Below, in pieces: positions 9,023-15,558 of a stretch of DNA of 35,515 nt. This DNA comes from Clostridiales bacterium (lineage in GTDB: Bacteria; Bacillota; Clostridia; Oscillospirales; Oscillospiraceae). Below the pieces are notes generated by a model. It was given only the letters and a program-made list of their open reading frames with translations, did not search any database and had not been told where the DNA came from. The stretch's first letter is position 1; each line of letters begins with the position of its first letter. The stretch covers positions 1 through 35,515 of the forward strand of contig JAJUHS010000007.1 of NCBI GenBank assembly GCA_029267755.1, given 5' to 3'. The translations under genes and the position numbers were made by a program.

Positions 9023-9234
9023 TCATTCTGATTTAAGTTTTGATTTTACCCAGTTGATAATAATATACACCAGAAACGAACCTATATAGGCACCAACAAA
9101 ACTAATGATCATATGCTTCCAAAATGGCGGATAAGCCGTGAATATATCCTGAAACAACAGACGGGCAAAAGTGCGTTACCGATAGCAACTCCAACGCTCA
9201 TGCCAATGGCCTGCTTCAGCGATTTCTTTATCAT
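9023..9234 (-). pseudogene. Small two-helix membrane protein, single-base frameshift
   Basis: An ATG at 9234, with GGGAG eight bases upstream, opens a frame reading MIKKSLKQAIGMSVGVAIGN and then runs into unrelated sequence and a stop. Near 9171-9174 the frame can be restored by adding one base. It then continues as TFARLLFQDIFTAYPPFWKH, followed by a hydrophobic helix (IISFVGAYIGSFLVYIIINW) and the basic tail KSKLKSE. The restored protein is 70 residues with two likely membrane helices. A terminator follows. I do not recognise the family. The break could be a true inactivating deletion, a sequencing or assembly error, or less likely programmed frameshifting. Confidence 0.65.
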
Positions 9235-9341
9235 GTCTGCTTCTCCCGGATATAACATAATTCAAACATTTTGCTCAGTATTTAATGTCTAAATTATTAT
9301 ACAGCCATGATGTCGGCAAGGCAACACATTTTATTAGTGTG

Positions 9342-11273
9342 TTATCTTATTTTCGAACCTGTCGGAACGTCATCATCTATGAAAATGACGCGGGCGCTGT
9401 CGCCGTTGTCGGCGGCAAGTATCATGCCCTCGCTCTTCTCTCCGCAAAACTTTGCGGGAGCGAGATTTGAAACAAAAATAATCTTCTTTCCTATAAGATC
9501 AGCCGGCTCATACCATTTATGGATGCCAGACAGCACCTGGCGTGTAGCTCCGCCAAGCTCGACCTTAAGCTTCAGAAGCTTATCGGACCTCTTAACAGGC
9601 TCCGCCGCGATAATTTTCGCAACACGAAGCTCAGTCTTCGCAAACTCGTCTATTGTGATTTCCGGAGCTTTATCCTCTTCCTTTTTGGGCCCAGGCTGGG
9701 CTGCGGCCTTCGCCGCCTCAAGCTCCTCCAGCTTCTTTGCCGCATCGATACGCGCAAAGAGGATCTCTGGCTGGGACACGGTGTGTCCTACCTTCAGTGC
9801 ACCGAAGCTGTTAAGGCTCTCCCAGTCCGACGGCTCGATGCCGAGCTGCGCGAAAATCTTATTTCCGGTTTCGGGCAAGAACGGCGTGAGAAGAGTCGCC
9901 GCAAAGCGTATAACCTCAAGCAGGTTGTAAAGCACCGTATCAAGGCGCTCCTTATTAGCCGTATCCTTGCCGAGCACCCATGGCTGTGTCTCGTCAATAT
10001 ACTTGTTCGCGCGGCGAAGCAGCGTAAATATTTCGTCAATCGCGTCCGCGACACGAAGCTCGTTCATCTTCGCCTCTACCTTACCAGGGGTTGCAAGACA
10101 GAGCGAAATAAGCTCCTCATCGAACTCTCCCTCGGCCTTGTGCGCGCCCAGAACGCCGCCGGAATACTTCTGGCACATCGTAATAGTGCGGTTTACAAGA
10201 TTTCCGAGGATATTCGCGAGGTCGGAGTTAATGCGCTCAATCAGAAGCTCATAGGTAAAGGTGCCGTCGCTTGCAAACGGCATCTCATGGAGCATGAAGT
10301 AACGCACCGCGTCGACACCGAAAGCATTTACCAGATCGTCGGCATATACGACGTTGCCGCGTGACTTGCTCATTTTGCCGTCTCCGACAAGAAGCCAGGG
10401 GTGCCCGAACACCTGCTTTGGGAGCGGAAGATCAAGGGCCATGAGCATGATTGGCCAGTAGATGGTGTGGAACCTTAAAATATCCTTGCCGATAAGGTGA
10501 ACGTCTGCGGGCCAGTACTTCTTAAAGGTTTCGCCGTGGTTGCCGTCCGCATCGTAACCTGGGAGCGTAATATAGTTTGAAAGCGCGTCTATCCAGACGT
10601 ATATGACATGCTTCGTGTCGAAGGTCACGGGAATTCCCCATTTAAAGCTTGTCCTCGAAACACAGAGGTCCTGAAGCCCGGGCTTTAAGAAATTGTTTAT
10701 CATCTCGTTTTTGCGCGCTTCGGGCTGAATGAACTCCGGGTTCTTTTCGATGTGCTCGATAAGACGGTCGGTATAGTTTGAAAGGCGGAAGAAGTATGCC
10801 TCCTCCTCGGCCTGCTTCACCTCTCTGCCGCAGTCCGGACACTTGCCGTCTACAAGCTGGCTTTCGGTCCAGAAGCTTTCGCAGGGGGTACAGTAAAGCC
10901 CTTTATAAGAGCCCTTATATATATCGCCCTGGTCGTATAGCTTCTTAAAAATCTTCTGCACCTGCTTTTCGTGAACCGGATCCGTCGTGCGGACAAACCT
11001 GTCGTAAGAGGTGTTCATGATATCCCAGATGCGCTTTATCTCGGCGGCGACGCCATCGACGAAGGTCTGCGGCGAAACTCCGGCCGCCGCAGCCTTTTCC
11101 TCTATTTTTTGGCCGTGCTCGTCGGTACCAGTCTGAAAGTATACGTCATAGCCTGTCATCCGCTTGAAACGGCATATCGCGTCGGCAAGCACAATCTCAT
11201 AGGTATTGCCGATGTGCGGCTTGCCAGAGGTATAGGTTATGGCCGTAGTAAGGTAGTATTTACCCTTGTTCAT
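9342..11273 (-). CDS. metG: Methionyl-tRNA synthetase with C-terminal tRNA-binding domain
   Basis: This class I synthetase charges tRNA-Met. The HIGH signature appears as PHIGNTYE (H20) and the KMSKS loop as DGKMSKSRGN (300-304). A zinc knuckle is formed by C128/C131 and C145/C148 (CTPCES, CPDCGR). The C-terminus (about 540-643) is an EMAP/Trbp111-like OB-fold, starting at DEFAKTELRVAKI and containing FVSNLAPAKFCGEKSEGMIL. The 643-residue length is normal. I chose the ATG at 11273 because AGGAGGAG lies five bases before it; a longer in-frame extension to 11333 lacks a ribosome binding site. It has its own promoter and no T-box or SAM riboswitch in the short leader. Confidence 0.96.
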   Translation of the reverse strand: MNKGKYYLTTAITYTSGKPHIGNTYEIVLADAICRFKRMTGYDVYFQTGTDEHGQKIEEKAAAAGVSPQTFVDGVAAEIKRIWDIMNTSYDRFVRTTDPVHEKQVQKIFKKLYDQGDIYKGSYKGLYCTPCESFWTESQLVDGKCPDCGREVKQAEEEAYFFRLSNYTDRLIEHIEKNPEFIQPEARKNEMINNFLKPGLQDLCVSRTSFKWGIPVTFDTKHVIYVWIDALSNYITLPGYDADGNHGETFKKYWPADVHLIGKDILRFHTIYWPIMLMALDLPLPKQVFGHPWLLVGDGKMSKSRGNVVYADDLVNAFGVDAVRYFMLHEMPFASDGTFTYELLIERINSDLANILGNLVNRTITMCQKYSGGVLGAHKAEGEFDEELISLCLATPGKVEAKMNELRVADAIDEIFTLLRRANKYIDETQPWVLGKDTANKERLDTVLYNLLEVIRFAATLLTPFLPETGNKIFAQLGIEPSDWESLNSFGALKVGHTVSQPEILFARIDAAKKLEELEAAKAAAQPGPKKEEDKAPEITIDEFAKTELRVAKIIAAEPVKRSDKLLKLKVELGGATRQVLSGIHKWYEPADLIGKKIIFVSNLAPAKFCGEKSEGMILAADNGDSARVIFIDDDVPTGSKIR

Positions 11274-11310
11274 AATTACTCCTCCTGTGGGATAATCGCC
11301 TATTCTTATT

Positions 11311-11340
11311 ATTTTACCACCAAAATAAACCATAATGCAA
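11311..11340 (-). promoter_or_regulatory. Promoter of metG
   Basis: On the minus strand TTGCAT (11340-11335), an 18-bp spacer and TAAAAT (11316-11311) with TGG before the -10 (extended -10) precede metG. The predicted leader is about 30 bases. Confidence 0.65.
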
Positions 11341-11377
11341 GATATATTAAAAATTAAAGGCTTTTATATACTATCGA

Positions 11378-11409
11378 TAACAAAAGAGGCTGCCGAAAAA
11401 CAGCCTCTT
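11378..11409 (-). terminator. Intrinsic terminator of hemW
   Basis: AAGAGGCTG (11384-11392) and CAGCCTCTT (11401-11409) form a perfect 9-bp stem. On the minus strand it is followed by TTGTTATCG, with a T-rich stretch continuing out of the stem. It lies 25 bases after the hemW stop. Confidence 0.8.
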
Positions 11410-11434
11410 GCATTAAACATAGCATCCTCAGAGA

Positions 11435-12643
11435 TCAAAAACCATCGAGCAGGTTCTGATAATAATCGTTTCGCATCCATGCTGCGCTGGCGGCAAGCTT
11501 CTGCTCGGCGTGCGTGTCCAAGACTTCGCTGATAAGACGGTTAGATATAAGGAAACCCTTAGGCGTAAAGCTCCATCTGCCGTAGACGCATTTTGCCCAG
11601 CCTCTTTCAACATAGCTCTGGAAAAGCTCATCAATTGGCGCAAAATTGCTCCTATAAATATTGTTGTATTCCTCTTGTGAAATTCCGTTCACAGTACGAA
11701 GCCCCAGCATAAGATATTCGGAAGCGCGATCGTATTTTGAAAGGCGGTCGAACTCCGAAACAATCTCTTTTCCGTCCCGCACGGATTCGATATACCCGGC
11801 TATATCGTCAGTATAGGTATAACGCAGGCTGCCGATGTTGGAAGCGGCCGAAACCCCGAATCCCGCGTAATCGCCAAGAGTCCAATACTTGATGTTGTGC
11901 TTTGACTCGAAGCCCTTTTTGGCGAAATTTGATATCTCATACTGCAGATACCCGAATTTTCCGAGAGCTTCGACTGTATACAGATACATATCGGCCTGAG
12001 TATCCTCATCGGGTATAATGCCCGAATTTTTCATTTCATAAAGCGGTGTGCCCTCCTCCAGCTTCAGGCCATAGCAGGACAAATGCCTCGGTTTAAGCGC
12101 CGCCGCAAGATTCAGCGTATCCGCCCAGTCATCGCGCGTCTGATTTGGAAGCCCGTAAATAAGGTCGAGGCTGATATTGTCAAACCCGGCGTTTCTCGCC
12201 ATTTGCACGGCCTTCTCGACCTGCCGGAAATTATGACGCCTTCCGATAAAATTCAGGATGTCGTCGTTTGCAGACTGCGCGCCTATCGAAATGCGGTTGA
12301 ATCCCGCCTTTTTCAAAAGCTTCAGATCGCCGTAAGAAATGCTGTCCGGATTAACCTCCGCAGTAACCTCCGAGTCAATATAGACATTATAATTGTCCTT
12401 TAATGTGTTAAACAGCTTTACAAGCCGTTTTGCCCCGTAATAACTGGGAGTTCCCCCTCCGAAATAAACCGTATCCACGAAGTATTCCGAAAATCTGGGC
12501 GCCGATTCCCGGATGTTCCGGATTAGGGCTTCCTGATAATCCGGCATGAGCTGATCGCTGCCCGCAACGGTGCAGAAGTCGCAGTACTTGCAGCGGCTGG
12601 CGCAAAAAGGTATGTGTATATATATTCCAACGGTCTTGTCCAA
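11435..12643 (-). CDS. hemW: Radical SAM heme chaperone HemW (HemN-like)
   Basis: HemW binds heme and a [4Fe-4S] cluster and is thought to deliver heme to target proteins. It was long misannotated as oxygen-independent coproporphyrinogen oxidase. The radical SAM triad is C14-x3-C18-x2-C21, with an extra C24, in IYIHIPFCASRCKYCDFC. The SAM-binding segment VYFGGGTPS, then AEVNPDSI, ISIGAQS and LDLIYGLPNQT follow in the usual order, with a C-terminal HemN domain (about 300-402). I chose the TTG at 12643 because GGAGG lies eight bases before it and the protein then starts just before the conserved IYIHIPFC. A GTG at 12691 would add 16 residues without a good site. Confidence 0.9.
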   Translation of the reverse strand: MDKTVGIYIHIPFCASRCKYCDFCTVAGSDQLMPDYQEALIRNIRESAPRFSEYFVDTVYFGGGTPSYYGAKRLVKLFNTLKDNYNVYIDSEVTAEVNPDSISYGDLKLLKKAGFNRISIGAQSANDDILNFIGRRHNFRQVEKAVQMARNAGFDNISLDLIYGLPNQTRDDWADTLNLAAALKPRHLSCYGLKLEEGTPLYEMKNSGIIPDEDTQADMYLYTVEALGKFGYLQYEISNFAKKGFESKHNIKYWTLGDYAGFGVSAASNIGSLRYTYTDDIAGYIESVRDGKEIVSEFDRLSKYDRASEYLMLGLRTVNGISQEEYNNIYRSNFAPIDELFQSYVERGWAKCVYGRWSFTPKGFLISNRLISEVLDTHAEQKLAASAAWMRNDYYQNLLDGF

Positions 12644-12741
12644 GCCGTGTTCCTCCAAGTCAGAAAAAATGTCACTGTTAGCATATACCACGACAAAGGA
12701 TATGTCAATTATCGTAGACTTTTTGAGGCTTTAACAATCAG

Positions 12742-12768
12742 ATGGCAGAGGGGGTTATCCTCTGCCAT
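12742..12768 (-). terminator. Hairpin after the coiled-coil gene
   Basis: ATGGCAGAGG (12742-12751) and CCTCTGCCAT (12759-12768) form a perfect 10-bp stem nine bases past the stop of the minus-strand gene at 12777. The following minus-strand tract CTGATTGTT is only weakly T-rich, so termination strength is uncertain. Confidence 0.6.
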
Positions 12769-12776
12769 TTCAGCTC

Positions 12777-13592
12777 TTAGTTCCACTTTACGTTCAAATC
12801 GGAATTGGGAGACGGATTCGAATCCTTCGGTTCTGCCGGCAGATTGAATTTATAGACGTTGTTGAATATGTTTTCCACGTTTTCTTCCGACTGCTTTTTA
12901 AGCATAGCATCTATGCTTTCTTCTATGTCCTTTATCTCGCCGAGCATACGTCCGAAATACTTTCTGCACTTTGAATACTTATCCCTAAGCTCATCAAGGC
13001 GTTCCTCATGCATACGCTCCTCTGCGCGAAGCTCAGCGCATTTTTCCTTGTAAATCCTTTCGGCTTCGCTTTTTGCACGGAAGCGCAGCAGATCGGCCTC
13101 TTCATTGGCGTGCCTGATTATTTCGGTAGCGGCGGCTCTTGCGTCTGCAATAACGTCCACTACCTGCCGACTGTTATCGTATATGCTCTCCTGCTTGCCG
13201 CCTTCCTGAGCCTTGAGCTTAGCCTCCGCCTCTTCATATGCCGCCTTAAGCCTGGATATGCGTGCATTTGCCTCCGCTATCCTTGAATTCGCCTCCGCAA
13301 TGGCGCGGTTGGCCTGCTCCACTATATTGGGATCTGTACTGCTCCGGCGCGACAGCGCCTCGTTTTTTTGCCTAAGCTCAAATATCTCGTTGTTCAGCAT
13401 ATCAATATGCGCTTTATTATCCGCTAAAATTTTGGCGATATGCTTTTCATAAATATTGCAGATTTCCTGTATGTTGAGCAGAACGTGGTTCTTGTCGTAT
13501 CCTCCGATTCGGGTCTTTTTAAAATTTAGCTGTCGTATATAGTCAATCACTTCTCCGCTGACGTTGTCAAGCAGTATCTCGTTCTCGCTCAT
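12777..13592 (-). CDS. DivIVA-like coiled-coil protein under c-di-GMP riboswitch control
   Basis: The 271-residue protein has a short N-terminal DivIVA-like region, with the pattern LNFKKTRIGGYDKNHVLLNI then YEKHIAKI (about 22-55) matching the F..R.GYD..EV......I...YE pattern of DivIVA/GpsB. A long coiled coil (about 55-235) follows, including the heptad run AIAEANSRIAEANARI and the charged KCAELRAEERMHEERLDELR. The tail is short and Asn/Pro-rich. There is no signal peptide or membrane helix. DivIVA proteins bind curved membrane at poles or division sites, so a role in cell shape, polarity, motility or sporulation is possible but not shown. I chose ATG 13592; an in-frame TTG at 13610 is an alternative. 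A class I c-di-GMP riboswitch with a terminator lies directly upstream. Confidence 0.72.
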   Translation of the reverse strand: MSENEILLDNVSGEVIDYIRQLNFKKTRIGGYDKNHVLLNIQEICNIYEKHIAKILADNKAHIDMLNNEIFELRQKNEALSRRSSTDPNIVEQANRAIAEANSRIAEANARISRLKAAYEEAEAKLKAQEGGKQESIYDNSRQVVDVIADARAAATEIIRHANEEADLLRFRAKSEAERIYKEKCAELRAEERMHEERLDELRDKYSKCRKYFGRMLGEIKDIEESIDAMLKKQSEENVENIFNNVYKFNLPAEPKDSNPSPNSDLNVKWN

Positions 13593-13674
13593 TTTTGCCG
13601 CCCCTCTCAATTGTTATGGTCAGCCTTGTTTTTCCGCCCCCAAAATCATAAAAGCATACGCTTAGGCGCGGAAC

Positions 13675-13707
13675 AAAAAAGCCGCCATTGAATTACTCAA
13701 CAGCAGC
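13675..13707 (-). terminator. Expression-platform terminator of the c-di-GMP riboswitch
   Basis: On the minus strand GCTGCTGTTGA (13707-13697) pairs with TCAATGGCGGC (13691-13681) as an 11-bp stem with three G:U pairs. It is followed by TTTTTT (13680-13675). The 5' arm overlaps the 3' end of the aptamer, so ligand binding could change terminator formation. It lies about 80 bases before the coding start. Confidence 0.8.
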
Positions 13708-13786
13708 AACTGGCTGCCCTGACGATAACGTCGAGGGCCCTGATAGCTTTGCGTCACAGGCTTTCACCTGCTTTGCCTTTTTGTGA
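13704..13786 (-). ncRNA. Cyclic-di-GMP-I (GEMM-I) riboswitch aptamer
   Basis: Read on the minus strand, the hallmarks come in order. AAAGGCAAAG is followed by a short stem CAGGU/GCCUG capped by a GAAA tetraloop, then GACGCAAAGC. A second hairpin, GCCCT...AGGGC with an inner GACG/CGTC stem, ends in GGCAGCCAGTTGC. This matches the GEMM-I consensus (GGCAAAC, GNRA loop, GACGCAAAGCC, AGCC-GGUUGC) closely. A promoter lies just upstream and an intrinsic terminator just downstream, and the next gene is the DivIVA-like protein. The lower closing stem P1 is not obvious, so the switching mechanism (on or off) cannot be called from sequence. Confidence 0.85.
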
Positions 13787-13791
13787 TATAT

Positions 13792-13820
13792 ATGCTATCA
13801 TAAGAGAATCCGATTTGCAA
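13792..13820 (-). promoter_or_regulatory. Promoter of the riboswitch-controlled transcript
   Basis: On the minus strand TTGCAA (13820-13815), a 17-bp spacer and TAGCAT (13797-13792) preceded by TGA (extended -10). The start would fall near 13785, at the 5' edge of the aptamer. Confidence 0.6.
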
Positions 13821-13860
13821 GCGGTTGTTTGCGTTTTCTGAAAATTTTTTACAATTAAAA

Positions 13861-13884
13861 ACAGCTCAACAGCTCAACAGCTCA
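13861..13884. repeat. Three tandem copies of an 8-base unit
   Basis: ACAGCTCA is repeated three times without a spacer. The stretch 13821-13978 is otherwise AT-rich and shows no gene, promoter or RNA motif that I can support. Confidence 0.75.
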
Positions 13885-13978
13885 TGTCAATAGTTAGGGA
13901 AGGCAATAGTAGAGGAATTGTTCTTCTTTATTGAACCACAACATTTTTTTAGAACCTAAGTTTCAAAGCAATCTAGCA

Positions 13979-14014
13979 AAGCTGGGCCGGAAGCAATCAC
14001 TTCCGGCCCAGCTT
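13979..14014. terminator. Strong 15-bp hairpin downstream of mobB
   Basis: AAGCTGGGCCGGAAG (13979-13993) and CTTCCGGCCCAGCTT (14000-14014) are perfect complements around the loop CAATCA. On the minus strand it is followed by TGCTAGATTGCTTTG, a weak T tract. It is the likely end of the long catabolic minus-strand transcript, about 75 bases past the mobB stop. Confidence 0.7.
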
Positions 14015-14090
14015 CAGTTATGCCGCAGTTCCGGCAAAAAAACCAGTTTCCGCACTCTCGCAAACCGGGTTTCTGCGTTCGCTGTTTCAA

Positions 14091-14576
14091 TTACTTTTTC
14101 ATATCCGCAATTATAAAATCGGCAAGTCCGGAAGGGTCGTCTATGCTGAACACCGGTGTTTTTGTGTCAACCGGTATATCCGATAACACCGCGAAGCAGT
14201 CGTCAGGGTGCAGCCTGAACGGGTGGCCGGAAGCCACACGGTACACAAGTATCCTCTTTGCCGGTATATCCGAATAACCTTCAGCCAGAATTACATCGGC
14301 ATCGCTCATCATTTTCAAAATATTTTCATGATCCAGAGGATAATTTATCATCACAGCCGCCTTCTTTTCGGAGGAAATTGCGGTAAAATCGGCCCCAGCT
14401 CTCGTCATTCTGAAGGTATCCTTGCCTTCGTGATCGATATCGAAATCGTGCGCGTCATGCTTAAGCGCCCCGACACGAAGGCCATGCTTTTTCAATTCCG
14501 GAATTAGCTTTTCTATAAATGTTGTTTTACCGGTTCCTGAAAATGCACTAAAAGCATATACTGGAATCTCCTTCAT
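14091..14576 (-). CDS. mobB: Molybdopterin-guanine dinucleotide biosynthesis adaptor MobB
   Basis: MobB is a GTP-binding protein that helps MobA or the target enzyme in making the bis-MGD form of the molybdenum cofactor. The 161-residue protein has the P-loop SGTGKTT (13-19) and the family segments ALKHDAHDFDIDHEGKDTFR and TRAGA, followed by the VILAEGYSD block. AAAGGAAG lies six bases before the ATG. It is the last gene of the minus-strand series and starts 14 bases after the LysR gene. Its presence fits the two bis-MGD enzymes encoded 10-16 kb upstream in the same island. I saw no mobA or moa/moe genes here, so the rest of the cofactor pathway must be elsewhere. Confidence 0.9.
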   Translation of the reverse strand: MKEIPVYAFSAFSGTGKTTFIEKLIPELKKHGLRVGALKHDAHDFDIDHEGKDTFRMTRAGADFTAISSEKKAAVMINYPLDHENILKMMSDADVILAEGYSDIPAKRILVYRVASGHPFRLHPDDCFAVLSDIPVDTKTPVFSIDDPSGLADFIIADMKK

Positions 14577-14590
14577 TTCAAGCTTCCTTT

Positions 14591-15478
14591 CTATTGATAG
14601 CTTTTCTCCAGTGCCTGAGCGAAATCGGAGACAGCGGGATTCTCCTGATCTTCATGCCAGAAGCACTGAAGCTCCTCCATCTTTCCGATCGGATAGCATA
14701 TCAGCTCGCTGTTCATGCTCATTCGGCTGAGCATAGTGGAAACCAGCACTCCCTGTCCGAATTTTGCCGCCATGTACGCAGATTCAAGATTCGCGGATAT
14801 TATTATCTCGGATGGTGAAAAACCCAGCTCCGCACACTGCCGCCGCGCACGCTGTTTGCTTTCCGACAGGCGCTCGTGGCTGGCCGCAGCCTTTATGAAC
14901 GGCTCACAGCGGAAGTCATTGACCGTAGCGCCTTCCGTGGCCTTTGGGTTGTCTGGAGAAACAAGCAGCACAAGTGGCGTTTCCAACGCCTTCATCTTCA
15001 TTATGCCGGATCCTTTGGGAGCAAACTCGCTGTAAGTAATGATAAGATCCAGCTTGCGACGTGAGAAAAGCTCGTTAAGTTCAAACTGCGGATGCTTTTC
15101 GACTACAAAATGCAGCTTGGGATTATTATCCCTTACGACCTTAAGCGCGTTGCTTATGCCAGACGATATTTCAAGCCACTCCAGATGACCGATCAGCAGC
15201 GAACCGTTTACGTTATCATAATATTGGCGTGTCTGCTCGGTCACATCGAAAAACTCTTCCTCCATGCGGCTGAAAAATTCATAATAATTCCTGCCGGCTT
15301 TTGTAAGCATGACATAGTGCTTCGTGCGAATGAAGAGTTTGAACCCCAAGTCCTCCTCCAGCTTCGCTATATACTTGCTTACGGACTGCTGCGTCATGTA
15401 CATTGCTTTTGCTGTCTCGGTAAAGTTGAGAACCTTAGCCAGCGTAAGAAAACAGCGTATAGAGGTTTCGTTTATCAA
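14591..15478 (-). CDS. LysR-family transcriptional regulator
   Basis: LysR regulators are tetrameric activators or repressors with an N-terminal winged helix-turn-helix and a C-terminal two-lobed effector domain. Residues 1-60 are typical (SIRCFLTLAKVLNFTETAKA, then QQSVSKYIAKLEEDLG). The substrate-binding fold follows from about 90, with a hydrophobic LLIGHLEW strand. The 295-residue length is standard. The start is TTG with GGGGG eight bases upstream; no in-frame ATG fits. It lies between the symporter and mobB on the same strand, so it probably senses a phenol or a pathway intermediate, but the effector is not known. Its upstream gap (15479-15558) holds ACCCG-TT-CGGGT and the 9-mer ATAACAGCC that also occurs in the large operator at 27.9 kb. 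Confidence 0.88.
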   Translation of the reverse strand: MINETSIRCFLTLAKVLNFTETAKAMYMTQQSVSKYIAKLEEDLGFKLFIRTKHYVMLTKAGRNYYEFFSRMEEEFFDVTEQTRQYYDNVNGSLLIGHLEWLEISSGISNALKVVRDNNPKLHFVVEKHPQFELNELFSRRKLDLIITYSEFAPKGSGIMKMKALETPLVLLVSPDNPKATEGATVNDFRCEPFIKAAASHERLSESKQRARRQCAELGFSPSEIIISANLESAYMAAKFGQGVLVSTMLSRMSMNSELICYPIGKMEELQCFWHEDQENPAVSDFAQALEKSYQ

Positions 15479-15558
15479 AGAACATTCCCCCTGTTCGGCC
15501 TTTTTACGGTATTGGCACCCGTTCGGGTATAACAGCCTTTACATAAGAAATTTGTATG

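Noticed and set aside
11274-11383. T-box or SAM riboswitch upstream of metG
   Set aside because: The promoter at 11311-11340 leaves a leader of about 30 bases without any conserved motif.
13741-13800. Stem between TGATAGC at the start and GCTATCA inside the c-di-GMP riboswitch
   Set aside because: The upstream TGATAGC overlaps the predicted -10 element and so is probably not transcribed. The pairing is likely coincidental.
13861-13884. CRISPR repeats
   Set aside because: The 8-base units are directly adjacent with no spacers, and no cas gene is present.
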